A stretch of DNA of 64,000 nt from Vreelandella salicampi. Its GTDB lineage: Bacteria > Pseudomonadota > Gammaproteobacteria > Pseudomonadales > Halomonadaceae. Location: the NCBI RefSeq assembly GCF_013415105.1, contig NZ_JACCDF010000016.1, positions 24,998-88,997 of the forward strand, in the 5' to 3' direction. Below are positions 55,831 to 63,380 of this stretch, in pieces (the first letter of the stretch is position 1; every line of letters begins with the position of its first letter). The position numbers were made by a program, and so were the translations under genes. The notes under the pieces are model-generated. The model was not told the DNA's origin. It saw nothing but the letters and a program-made list of their open reading frames with translations, and ran no database searches.

Positions 55831-56268
55831 CTACGTTACTGACTCCTGCGCATCGCGGTTTAAATTCCGCTCGGCCGGGATATCGCTCAGATACTCGACA
55901 AACTCCACTTCAAACCCGGCCGGATCGAGAAAATAGACATTTTTGCGAAACGGCTCTACAGCCCCTGGTTTCGCAATGGCATAACCCGCGTTATTCAACC
56001 TGGCAACAACGGCATCAAGGTTATCGGTCACATAGGCAAAATGGGCCAAGCCAACGCTGTGGCCTTTCAAATCGCGGTTCGGCCCTTCGCCGTGATCGCT
56101 TAACGCCAGGTAATGTTCGTCGTCACCAAAGTGCACCCATTTACGCGGTTTGCCATACCACTCGCCATGGCCTTCATCGCGTACCCGCCAATGCGGGAAT
56201 ACAGCACGGTAAAAGCCCAGCATGGCATCCATATCATCAACGACCAGATTCACGTGTTCCAAGTACAT
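55831..56268 (-). CDS. Glyoxalase/VOC-fold protein, SoxR-controlled
   Basis: A 145-residue vicinal-oxygen-chelate protein: M-Y-L-E-H-V-N-L-V-V-D-D-M, then G-L-A-H-F-A-Y-V near residue 73, and Y-F-L-D-P-A-G-F-E-V-E-F-V-E. Metal ligands H5, a central His and the late Glu are present. It could detoxify a dicarbonyl, hydroperoxide or drug; substrate unknown. AAGGAG lies 7 bases before the ATG. Its promoter carries a near-perfect SoxR box with a 19-base spacer, so it should respond to redox-cycling agents. Confidence 0.88.
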   Translation of the reverse strand: MYLEHVNLVVDDMDAMLGFYRAVFPHWRVRDEGHGEWYGKPRKWVHFGDDEHYLALSDHGEGPNRDLKGHSVGLAHFAYVTDNLDAVVARLNNAGYAIAKPGAVEPFRKNVYFLDPAGFEVEFVEYLSDIPAERNLNRDAQESVT

Positions 56269-56297
56269 AAGTATCTCCTTGCGTTAAGTGAAATGGC

Positions 56298-56328
56298 AGA
56301 ATAAAACCTCAACTTCACTTGAGGTAAA
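56298..56328 (-). promoter_or_regulatory. SoxR-type promoter and SoxR box
   Basis: On the minus strand: -35 TTTACC, a 19-base spacer and -10 TATTCT, closely resembling the E. coli soxS promoter. The 18-base SoxR box CCTCAACTTCACTTGAGG (56307-56324) occupies the spacer. The overlong spacer is the hallmark of MerR-family activation by DNA distortion. It drives the VOC gene and is also in position to affect soxR itself. Confidence 0.88.
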
Positions 56329-56372
56329 GCTGTTTTTGGAGAAAAATGGCAAAAAAGATTCAGGAGTGTGAG

Positions 56373-56855
56373 ATGGCAGAGGCAATTTGGAGTGTTGGCA
56401 AGGTGGCAAAGCGCTGCGGCATTAACGTCAGTACTTTGCACTTTTACGAGCAACAAGGTCTGATCCAAAGCTGGCGCAATGCGGGCAACCAGCGCCGCTA
56501 TAAACCGGAAGTACTAAGGCGGATTTCGGTGATTAAAGCCGCGCAGAAAGTCGGCGTCAGCCTGGAGGAGATCAAACAAGCTTTTGAATCACTGCCCAAT
56601 AACCGCACACCGACGGTTGAAGACTGGCAGCAGCTTTCAAAAAACTGGCAGCAGATGCTGGATGGCAGGATTGCTTATCTGCAAAAGCTACGTAGTAACT
56701 TGGCTGGCTGTATAGGCTGCGGTTGCCTGAGCATGACCAGTTGCCCGCTCTATAACCCGGACGACCAGTTAGCAGAAATCGGTAGTGGGCCGGTGCTTTT
56801 GGATCAGGCTGAGCAGAAAGCGAGAGCTCAGCAAGAACCAAGCGCTAGCTCATAG
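56373..56855 (+). CDS. soxR: Redox-sensitive MerR-family regulator SoxR
   Basis: A 160-residue regulator. The MerR winged helix (A-I-W-S-V-G-K-V-A-K-R-C-G-I-N) is followed by a dimerisation helix and a [2Fe-2S] site with four cysteines C113-x2-C116-x-C118-x5-C124, the exact SoxR spacing. Oxidation of the cluster activates target promoters. The start at 56373 has AGGAG 6 bases upstream; an ATG at 56346 with GGAG is also possible and would add nine residues. Divergent from its apparent target, the VOC gene; no soxS is seen. Confidence 0.93.
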   Translation: MAEAIWSVGKVAKRCGINVSTLHFYEQQGLIQSWRNAGNQRRYKPEVLRRISVIKAAQKVGVSLEEIKQAFESLPNNRTPTVEDWQQLSKNWQQMLDGRIAYLQKLRSNLAGCIGCGCLSMTSCPLYNPDDQLAEIGSGPVLLDQAEQKARAQQEPSASS

Positions 56856-56878
56856 CGCTTATTAGCAGCCCTCAAGCA

Positions 56879-57292
56879 TTAATCTACACGAATGAACCAC
56901 TTGGGCTTGATGCGCCCAAAGTCGCGACGGGCATTGGTTTTCAAGGCTTTCTTGGAATCCAGCACCAATGCCTCCTGCTCACTTCTAACAAACACCACCC
57001 AATGCCAGAAAGGTTTGCCCTGCTCCATGCGCCATTTGATCGCCAACAGCGCCTTGTCTGGAAGACTCGCCCAGGTATCGAATGGTGTCTCCGTGGGTGC
57101 AGCTGTGATTCCCAGAGCACGCAAGAGTTTACGGACGTACTCGGTGTCTGACCAAAGCGCTGTGTCTTCGGCATAGATACCTAAGGCGTTTGCTGTCTCT
57201 TTCGCCTGCGCATAGGTAATGCCCGCAAGAGCAGCGCATGATGCGATGCCACAGCCGGATATTTCTTCTTGAATGACGGGGTTCATTTGCAT
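56879..57292 (-). CDS. C39-like cysteine peptidase-fold protein
   Basis: A 137-residue protein with a papain-like layout: nucleophile C14 in I-S-G-C-G-I-A-S-C-A, histidine H97 in F-W-H-W-V-V-F-V and aspartate D112 in V-L-D-S-K-K. This matches peptidase C39-like domains, which cleave double-glycine leaders when fused to exporters; here no transporter or membrane segment is attached. The role is unknown. The gene converges on soxR. Confidence 0.8.
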   Translation of the reverse strand: MQMNPVIQEEISGCGIASCAALAGITYAQAKETANALGIYAEDTALWSDTEYVRKLLRALGITAAPTETPFDTWASLPDKALLAIKWRMEQGKPFWHWVVFVRSEQEALVLDSKKALKTNARRDFGRIKPKWFIRVD

Positions 57293-57393
57293 ATTGATTA
57301 ACGTTTGCCATAAACGGTGCGAGGAACAAGCGTGCAGCGACTTAAATGAGTGAATTTAATTGCATTTTCATTTCGCTCACTCACGACCTAACT

Positions 57394-57531
57394 TCAATTA
57401 CCCTGAGACTCCACTTTCGCCAATTTCTTCTCTAGCTTAACAACTTTAGAAAATGAAATGATGCCAAAAACAAACCCCAAGATGCCCATCGACATTCCCA
57501 TAATTCCAAAAATGAATCCTATATCGCCCAT
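57394..57531 (-). CDS. Small membrane protein of 45 residues
   Basis: A short frame that ordinary gene lists would miss. It begins ATG at 57531 with GGAG 7 bases upstream and encodes M-G-D-I-G-F-I-F-G-I-M-G-M-S-M-G, a single glycine-rich membrane helix to about residue 26, then a basic-charged tail K-V-V-K-L-E-K-K-L-A-K-V-E. No family is recognised. The strong ribosome site and sensible topology support it being real. Confidence 0.65.
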   Translation of the reverse strand: MGDIGFIFGIMGMSMGILGFVFGIISFSKVVKLEKKLAKVESQGN

Positions 57532-57751
57532 GTTATCTCTCCAATTTTAAAGCTAAATCTGACCATGATCAGCGTACTATAAAGCATCACTTACCATTTA
57601 TTTAATGAATGCCTTTAATTTCATCACAGAAGTCGCAATTCAGCACTATGAAACGAATTGCACTACTCGAGCAACGAACGGCTGCTTTTACGCTATACTG
57701 CATCATTTTTCATTTTTCGACACACCTTACGACGATCTGTCAGGGCGCCTT

Positions 57752-58948
57752 ATGCCATTTGCAAAACTAGGATTATCCACTCATCTTGTTCAAGCGATTA
57801 CCGAACTAGGTTACAACACCCCAACGCCCATCCAGGAACAAGCGATTCCTGCCATTCTCTCGGGCAACGACTTAATCGCCACCGCACAAACAGGCACAGG
57901 TAAAACCGCTGCCTTTGTTCTTCCTCTGCTAGAGCGATTCAGTAACGCGGGCACGTTACGTGGCAAGCGGATACGTGCGCTGATTCTCGTGCCGACCCGT
58001 GAGCTAGCGGTTCAGGTCGAAGCCAATGTGGCTCAATACGCTAAACACACACACTTAACCTCTATGGCTATGTATGGCGGTGTGGATACCGAAGCTCAAA
58101 AAGAACGCCTGATCAAAGGAGTGGATATTCTGGTCGCCACGCCGGGCAGATTGCTTGATTTGGCACATCAGCGTGCACTGCACTTTGATGAACTTAAAGT
58201 CATGGTATTGGACGAAGCGGACAGAATGGTCGACATGGGTTTTGTCGACGATATCCATAAAATCATAGAGCGCCTACCTGAAGACCGTCAGAACCTACTG
58301 TTTTCGGCCACCATGACCGACGACGTTCGCGCCCTCGCCTACGATTTTTCAGATAGCAAGATGACCGATCTTGCGGCTGAAATATCCATTTCTCCCAACA
58401 TCCGCGCCGCCGCTAATGTCCAACAATGGCTAATTACCGTCGATAAAGACACGAAATCCGCCTTGTTGAGCCACTTGATTAACGAGCAAAAGTGGGATCA
58501 GGCGCTTATTTTTACCGAGAAAAAACACAATGCAGCCAAGCTTGTTGCTCAACTGGAAAAACGCGGCATCACAGCGGATTCCATTCATGGCGATAGAAGC
58601 CAAGCGATGCGCGAAAAGATTCTGGCTCAGTTCAAAACCGGCGAACTGAAGTACCTGGTGGCCACCGGCGTCGCCGCTCGGGGGTTGGATATTGGCGAAC
58701 TGAGCCGTGTGGTGAATTATGATTTACCCTTTAAGCCAGAAGAGTACATCCACCGCATTGGCCGAACCGGCCGCGCGGGCGCCTCAGGGGAAGCCATCTC
58801 TTTAGTCGACATGAGTGACTTTAAAAATCTTTGTGCCATTGAAAGACGGTTAAAAAGCATTATTGAGCGCAAAGAGGTTGCAGGCTTTCCGGTTCGAAAA
58901 GCAGTACCTGAATCAAACTTAAACTATAAAAAACAAAGTAATCGTTAA
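57752..58948 (+). CDS. DEAD-box RNA helicase (RhlE-like)
   Basis: A 398-residue helicase. Motifs in order: Q motif P-T-P-I-Q, Walker A A-Q-T-G-T-G-K-T (45-52), P-T-R-E-L-A, V-L-D-E-A-D-R-M, S-A-T-M, and H-R-I-G-R-T-G-R-A-G. The C-terminal tail is short, with no RNA-binding extension, closest to RhlE/RhlB size. The ATG at 57752 with AGGG upstream begins the family core; a longer frame precedes it. Convergent with the short rho gene. DEAD-box proteins with small tails commonly act in ribosome assembly or mRNA decay at low temperature. Confidence 0.93.
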   Translation: MPFAKLGLSTHLVQAITELGYNTPTPIQEQAIPAILSGNDLIATAQTGTGKTAAFVLPLLERFSNAGTLRGKRIRALILVPTRELAVQVEANVAQYAKHTHLTSMAMYGGVDTEAQKERLIKGVDILVATPGRLLDLAHQRALHFDELKVMVLDEADRMVDMGFVDDIHKIIERLPEDRQNLLFSATMTDDVRALAYDFSDSKMTDLAAEISISPNIRAAANVQQWLITVDKDTKSALLSHLINEQKWDQALIFTEKKHNAAKLVAQLEKRGITADSIHGDRSQAMREKILAQFKTGELKYLVATGVAARGLDIGELSRVVNYDLPFKPEEYIHRIGRTGRAGASGEAISLVDMSDFKNLCAIERRLKSIIERKEVAGFPVRKAVPESNLNYKKQSNR

Positions 58949-58960
58949 TACTTACCAAAG

Positions 58961-58988
58961 AAGCTCACCTCTTGAAAAAGGTGAGCTT
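58961..58988. terminator. Hairpin between the helicase and rho-like genes
   Basis: A 10-bp stem AAGCTCACCT / AGGTGAGCTT with an 8-base loop, in the 56-base gap between convergent genes. Weak T-rich tract (TTCCTTATT) follows on the plus strand, so it is likely the shared terminator of both genes. Confidence 0.75.
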
Positions 58989-59004
58989 CCTTATTGTAGA
59001 TATT

Positions 59005-59961
59005 TCACGAATCTGGCAAAAACGCATCTAACAGCTCGGCATTAGTGGGATATTTATCCAATAACTCAAGTAACTTCTGCGCGCCTTCTACTGGCTTAAG
59101 CGTTGTCAAGGCTCTGCGCAATGTCCTTACTTTTTCAATATCCTTTGCATCAATCAACAGCTCTTCTCGCCGGGTACTGCTTTTGGCAATATCTATCGCC
59201 GGGAAAATCCGTTGATTGGCCACTTCCCGGGATAACACGAGCTCCATATTGCCCGTGCCCTTGAACTCCTCGAAAATCACCTGATCCATTCGACTTCCGG
59301 TATCCACCAGCACGGTGGCCAGAATAGTGAGCGATCCGCCGTTTTCGATCTTTCTCGCGGCGCCAAACAGTTTTCGTGGTATTTCCATCGCGCGAGAATC
59401 CAGCCCACCCGACATAGTGCGACCATTGCCTCGCTGCTCGGCATTATGAACGCGCGAGAGTCTGGTAAGAGAATCGATCACAATCATCACATTATGACCG
59501 TCGCCTGCTTGCTTACGCGCCGTCTCAAGAAGCTTATCGGCCATACGCACATGGTGTGTGTAGGTTTCGTCTGAAGACGATGCATGTACATCTGCCGACA
59601 CACTGCGTTTAAAATCTGTCACTTCTTCAGGGCGCTCATCAATAAGCAAGGCATACAGCTTTATGTCAGGATGAGCTTCTGCCACAGCCTGACAGATATG
59701 TTTTAACATCGTCGTTTTGCCAGAGCCCGGCGGCGCCACTATCAACCCACGTTGCCCCATCCCAATGGGCGTAATCAAATCCATCGCTCGCACAGTACGC
59801 TGCTTAGAACCAGGCTCTAAAACAATGCGTGGGGAAGGATGAATAGCGACGCCATTTAAAAAACGTTTTTCTGGATCATTAGGGAATTGATCTTCAACCT
59901 CGTCGGCGGGCTTGGCATCTATCTGCCTTTTCACCTTTAAGCCTAGTGTTTTTCTCGTCAT
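59005..59961 (-). CDS. Short Rho-like ATPase lacking the RNA-binding N-terminus
   Basis: A 318-residue Rho homologue. It begins near E. coli Rho residue 110 and so lacks the helix bundle and cold-shock OB domain that bind rut RNA. The motor is complete: P-loop A-P-P-G-S-G-K-T-T (76-84), L-I-D-E-R-P-E-E-V, Walker B V-I-D163-S, the G-G-L-D-S and S-L-T-R-L loops, and the arginine finger R264 in K-S-S-T-R-R-E-E-L. The P-loop is A-P-P-G-S-G, where standard Rho has A-P-P-K-A-G. A paralogue of the housekeeping Rho is expected elsewhere in the chromosome. A longer frame (to 60054) has no better ribosome site. Confidence 0.85.
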   Translation of the reverse strand: MTRKTLGLKVKRQIDAKPADEVEDQFPNDPEKRFLNGVAIHPSPRIVLEPGSKQRTVRAMDLITPIGMGQRGLIVAPPGSGKTTMLKHICQAVAEAHPDIKLYALLIDERPEEVTDFKRSVSADVHASSSDETYTHHVRMADKLLETARKQAGDGHNVMIVIDSLTRLSRVHNAEQRGNGRTMSGGLDSRAMEIPRKLFGAARKIENGGSLTILATVLVDTGSRMDQVIFEEFKGTGNMELVLSREVANQRIFPAIDIAKSSTRREELLIDAKDIEKVRTLRRALTTLKPVEGAQKLLELLDKYPTNAELLDAFLPDS

Positions 59962-60163
59962 AATATTGTTGGATCGCCTTGAATAACCTGAACTTATAGA
60001 ATAGCTGGAGCGCTTTAAAAAAGATACTGGTCTTGCAGATACGATGCCTTTCAAGCTCTACTGGTGGCTGTGAACGAGAGTTCTAATTTCACTCGGAAGA
60101 AAAACCTGGTCAAAGTAAGGACAGCTCTGGCAGTTCGGCAGATCATATGGCATCGTAAGTCCC
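59962..60163. other. Interval between the rho-like gene and the first attC site
   Basis: About 200 bases with no open frame of note and no recognised repeat. It should contain the promoter of the rho-like gene and marks the junction between chromosome and cassette-like array. Confidence 0.4.
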
Positions 60164-60241
60164 TGCTAACTCTGAAATTTGCGGCAGTTCTGGAGCTGCG
60201 AAGCGGCAGAGGAACTATCCGGCAACATTGACTCGTTATGC
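60164..60241 (-). other. attC-like recombination site (array end)
   Basis: A 78-base site bounded by TGCTAAC on the plus strand (60164-60170) and GTTATGC (60235-60241), i.e. R'' and R' boxes on the minus strand as G-C-A-T-A-A-C and G-T-T-A-G-C-A. The interior arms A-A-A-T-T-T-G-C-G-G-C-A-G-T-T-C and G-T-T-G-C-C-G-G-A-T-A-G-T-T-C fold on each other with bulged bases around a GC-rich loop, as integron attC sites do. The TAA stop of the zinc-ribbon gene lies inside R''. Confidence 0.75.
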
Positions 60242-60463
60242 ATTTTCTTTAACCTTTGGCACCTTAAGCCGCATGCAAAAAAGAACCATTAAACCGCACA
60301 CTAATCCAATAGCTAAAGAACCACTCAATCCTGCATTTAAGAAAAGAGGATTAAGCACAAGAGCGCTGACTACAGCCGGAATAAATAGTATTGCTCCCAA
60401 TTTGAAGCTTATATATAACTGAATAGGATTACTACATTTTGGGCAAATCTTAGATTTACCAAT
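60236..60463 (-). CDS. Cassette ORF: zinc-ribbon membrane peptide
   Basis: A 75-residue protein reading M-G-K-S-K-I-C-P-K-C-S-N-P-I at the N-terminus (one CxxC pair), followed by two strong membrane segments and a basic tail. No ATG, GTG or TTG exists upstream of the Cys pair, but an ATT at 60463 has GAGGA 7 bases before it and is the best start. The stop is inside an attC R'' box. Bases are AT-rich compared with the core genes. No family is known; the layout resembles other short Zn-ribbon plus TM cassette proteins. Confidence 0.6.
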   Translation of the reverse strand: MGKSKICPKCSNPIQLYISFKLGAILFIPAVVSALVLNPLFLNAGLSGSLAIGLVCGLMVLFCMRLKVPKVKENA

Positions 60464-60484
60464 TTGAGTTTCCTCGGTACTGAG

Positions 60485-60492
60485 GTGCTAAC
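60485..60492. other. Left fragment of interrupted attC
   Basis: The bases GTGCTAAC are the outer box of the attC whose remainder is at 62319-62370. The insertion sequence separates them. The final AAC is repeated at the other edge of the element. Confidence 0.7.
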
Positions 60493-62318
60493 GAGGCTGT
60501 AGAAAAACCCGATTTCGAGCCGCGTCTATCGCCTGTCGTCCTAATTTTTGGCTCAGCCAGTCATCTTGCTGAGTCATCCTAATATTGGCATTCAGCCACT
60601 TGAGCGCCCAGATAAAGCTAGTTGAAGACGGTGTTTTGCGCTCACAAAGCAACATACCCCGCTCCAAGACCCTCATGACGCGGCCAAATGACCATAATTC
60701 GCTAACTTCTCAATATTGTGCACCATACAGTAGAGCTTCCATTGACCTTGCACCTTCTTCTTGCACCGCAGGCTGAAGCGGCTCAGCCTTTTCGTTGTGC
60801 CAATGTTGCCGAAGACGGGCTCCACGACTGACATGCGATGACTGTAGATTTCTTTGCCCCTGGGACTATCGACGCGGTGCTTCATCCAGTCGGTGTAATT
60901 CGGTAAGAGATTGTTCTCAATAATAAAAGACACTTGGCGGCCAGCACCGTTGCGATGGTCGGCAGAGCTCGGGTTCTGCATGCATCGGTATTTCTTTGGG
61001 CAATGCCGACATTGCAGCAAACGCCCTTCGAAGTGTACCCGGATCTTGCCATTGTCGGTGTCGCGTTGCCCTCGATAGGTCAATTTTTCGCCGGTTGGGT
61101 AGATACACGTTAGCTTTACAGGATCAAACTGGAACGCGCTGGCTGGTGTCGTCTCTCGCCAGCCTTTGTCCGGTAGGTTCTGGTGGCGCTTGCCGTATTT
61201 GTCTTTCTGGTCGGCGAACTTCGGATCTCGACTGCGGAACTGGTTATCGGGGATGTAGCCATTGATCTGACGTTCGTGCAGGTATTTTATATTGGCTTCG
61301 TTAGCGAAGCCGGTATCCGCGGTCACGACGGTGCCTTTCTGGTAGATGTTCTCCGCCATCCCCAGCTTCTTAAAGCGCGCTTCAACGGTTTCCAATACTG
61401 GCTGCAATGTGTGGTGTTCTTGGCCTTCGCCAAAGGCCTGAGCATCAATGATGATCTGATGTTTCTTATCCACCTTGGCCACACCGTTATAGCCCTGAAT
61501 CGTGCCTTTACTGGTGGTCATCTTGGCACTTTCGTTATCAGTGAGGTTACTCTTCACTTCCTTGATTCGCTTCCCCCGGCCCATCCTTGGGCTGTGCGTC
61601 TTTAGGAATCGATCCACTTTGTTCATGGCGGCATCTAACAAGAGAATCGTCTTGGCCCGGCGGATATCCCGATCCAAGTCGGCTTCCATTTCGGCTTCAT
61701 CACGCGCGTAGTGCTCTAGTAGGTGATGCCGAATCAGGCCTCTCAGTTTCTCCCGCTTCTCGCCCAACTCTTTGAACGTACCCGACCACTCCTTAGAGGC
61801 ATCGGAGGACATCTTACAGCCGTCAATGGCAAAGAGTTCGTTGCCCAGCAAGCCCTGTTCGTGGCAGACCAGCAGCACTTGTTCAAACAGTGCTTCAATC
61901 TCATCGGCATGGCGGCTGACGAAGCTCGCCAGCGTGGTGAAGTAGGACACAGTATCGCCGGAAAGGGCTTTGAAAATAATATTGGTCTCGCAGCACCACT
62001 GCATCTCGCGACTGGAGGTGATGCCTTTAGAGTAGGCAAACAGGATGATCTTCAACAGAATGGCCGGATCGTAGGCCAACCGACCTGTCGCGTCGTTGCG
62101 ATACTTAGGATGGAAAACCGACAAGTCGAGTTTATGCTCGATCAGATAATGCACTGTGTGCTCGAAGGTGCCGGGTTGGAGTTGATCTTGGTAGTTGATC
62201 ACCACCATGGCGTTCTGGTCATGGTTATAAGGCTTGAAGCGCGGCATGCTGACCACTCCTCGTCTATTTTTCCCGATCCTACCAAACCGAGCCATGAAAA
62301 GGGTTTTTCTACAGCCTC
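60493..62318 (-). mobile_element. Complete IS1182-family insertion sequence
   Basis: A 1826-base element with perfect 18-bp terminal inverted repeats: GAGGCTGTAGAAAAACCC at 60493-60510 and its reverse complement at 62301-62318. It carries one transposase. The bases AAC flank both ends, giving an apparent 3-bp target duplication. Deleting the element and one AAC rebuilds a proper attC site. A fragment of a related element is present at 55458-55560. Confidence 0.93.
60673..62247 (-). CDS. tnp: IS1182-family transposase
   Basis: A 524-residue DDE transposase. The DUF772 N-terminal domain is about residues 30-125 (Y-D-P-A-I-L-L-K-I-I-L-F-A-Y-S), and the catalytic domain contains L-F-A-I-D-G-C-K-M-S-S-D-A-S near residue 150 and A-D-T-G-F-A-N. 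The C-terminal R-M-S-V-V-E-P-V-F-G-N-I matches the DDE_Tnp_1 end with the catalytic glutamate. GAGGAG lies 8 bases before the ATG at 62247. The gene is intact, so the element may still be mobile. Confidence 0.92.
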   Translation of the reverse strand: MPRFKPYNHDQNAMVVINYQDQLQPGTFEHTVHYLIEHKLDLSVFHPKYRNDATGRLAYDPAILLKIILFAYSKGITSSREMQWCCETNIIFKALSGDTVSYFTTLASFVSRHADEIEALFEQVLLVCHEQGLLGNELFAIDGCKMSSDASKEWSGTFKELGEKREKLRGLIRHHLLEHYARDEAEMEADLDRDIRRAKTILLLDAAMNKVDRFLKTHSPRMGRGKRIKEVKSNLTDNESAKMTTSKGTIQGYNGVAKVDKKHQIIIDAQAFGEGQEHHTLQPVLETVEARFKKLGMAENIYQKGTVVTADTGFANEANIKYLHERQINGYIPDNQFRSRDPKFADQKDKYGKRHQNLPDKGWRETTPASAFQFDPVKLTCIYPTGEKLTYRGQRDTDNGKIRVHFEGRLLQCRHCPKKYRCMQNPSSADHRNGAGRQVSFIIENNLLPNYTDWMKHRVDSPRGKEIYSHRMSVVEPVFGNIGTTKRLSRFSLRCKKKVQGQWKLYCMVHNIEKLANYGHLAAS

Positions 62319-62370
62319 AACGCTTCAAACACCGGCGGCGTCTACGCCCGAATGCTCTGACTTGTTAGGT
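62319..62370 (-). other. attC-like site, main part (interrupted by IS1182)
   Basis: Joined to 60485-60492 this forms an attC of about 57 bases: boxes C-C-T-A-A-C and G-T-T-A-G on the minus strand, pairing arms T-C-A-G-A-G-C-A and T-G-T-T-T-G-A with one extrahelical G, and the small hairpin GGCGT-AG-ACGCC at the tip. The bulged base in an otherwise paired L box is what sets strand choice in attC recombination. The last residues of the RES protein are read from it. Confidence 0.75.
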
Positions 62371-63359
62371 GTCCCCAAGTCGTACTCAAAAATTTTTCCC
62401 AAAGTCGAACTATGCTTTAATGAAAAGCTTTGGCTAAGTATCACAAGATTATAACTTTCACTACCTACTCTAGTAGATGGATATCTTATTGCATCGAATC
62501 CAACAGATTTTGCACAGTCAGAAATGAAGCGAGAAAAAACATACTTTGGTCTATACCACCCGGTGTCATCCTGTTTAGCGCTCATTAGCGCTGAGTAAAC
62601 CAATGTATTCAAGAGATCGTGATGCTCTTCGTGTGCATCATACGAGTCCACCAAGTCAAGAACCTTTATGACCTTGTTAATTTTTACCTCTGCAATATAA
62701 CAGGCAACCTCTCGCATTTCATAAAAGCAAGTTTCTGGAGTACTACCTAAATATAAAACTGGAATTCCAGCATGGTTATACCTACCCTCTGAGACCACTT
62801 GGTCTGGCGGAAAATCGAATTCTGATATCTCATATGATTTCATAGATGCAGATGCTCTAGCCCTATACAAACTATTTGAAAGAGCTATTGGCTCCGAACT
62901 TTCAGACAAGCTTTCTAGCGTGCTGTATATTTCTTTAGCAAAGCTATGCTTGAGTATAAGAAATGGTGTTTTCTGGGATAAGTTTGATATCTCAATGAGA
63001 TATTCTTCAAACCCCTCAACCACATCAAAAGGAAAGTTGTAGGGCCAGATGTTGTATTTTATCTCTTCTCCACAACGTGGACATTCGATAAGCCTAAGGA
63101 ATCTGAAAAACTCTTCCTCTGTATATACCTCCTGCAGCCTAGAGCCTGAATAAAAGCAGCTCAGATCAATTCCACTTCGTTGAAAAGCTGCATCATCCGC
63201 AGCGTATGCGTGCGGCCAACTTTCTAGAAATTCATCATAACAGTTATCACAGCAAGCGATGTCGCTAGAAAACCAACTTTCTAGATCTCGATAGAACAGC
63301 TCCTCAAACCAATATAGGTCTTCTTCTTCAAGAGCTGATCGTTCTTCTGAAGTTAGCAT
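62325..63359 (-). CDS. Cassette ORF: RES-domain protein with N-terminal Cys-pair domain
   Basis: A 344-residue protein. Residues about 36-100 hold two Cys pairs (C37-x2-C40 and C93-x2-C96) in an acidic helical region, suggesting a metal-binding or HEPN-associated N-terminal domain. Residues about 163-310 are a RES domain with Y-R-A-R (166-168), G-R-Y-N (192-195) and the conserved Y-E (213-214). RES enzymes degrade NAD and act as toxins in Xre-RES pairs; here no Xre antitoxin is adjacent. The last 15 or so residues are encoded by attC. The gene is AT-rich and flanked by attC sites on both sides. Confidence 0.83.
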   Translation of the reverse strand: MLTSEERSALEEEDLYWFEELFYRDLESWFSSDIACCDNCYDEFLESWPHAYAADDAAFQRSGIDLSCFYSGSRLQEVYTEEEFFRFLRLIECPRCGEEIKYNIWPYNFPFDVVEGFEEYLIEISNLSQKTPFLILKHSFAKEIYSTLESLSESSEPIALSNSLYRARASASMKSYEISEFDFPPDQVVSEGRYNHAGIPVLYLGSTPETCFYEMREVACYIAEVKINKVIKVLDLVDSYDAHEEHHDLLNTLVYSALMSAKQDDTGWYRPKYVFSRFISDCAKSVGFDAIRYPSTRVGSESYNLVILSQSFSLKHSSTLGKIFEYDLGTPNKSEHSGVDAAGV

Positions 63360-63380
63360 GATTCTCTCAGCCTTATGGGC

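Noticed and set aside
56879..59961. Extension of the cassette array leftward through the helicase and C39-like genes
   Set aside because: No attC-like site was found in the gaps between these genes; the helicase and rho-like genes share an ordinary terminator.
60493..62454. Plus-strand open frames across the insertion sequence, up to 243 codons
   Set aside because: They are the antisense of a clear transposase and RES gene, with no ribosome sites or family patterns.
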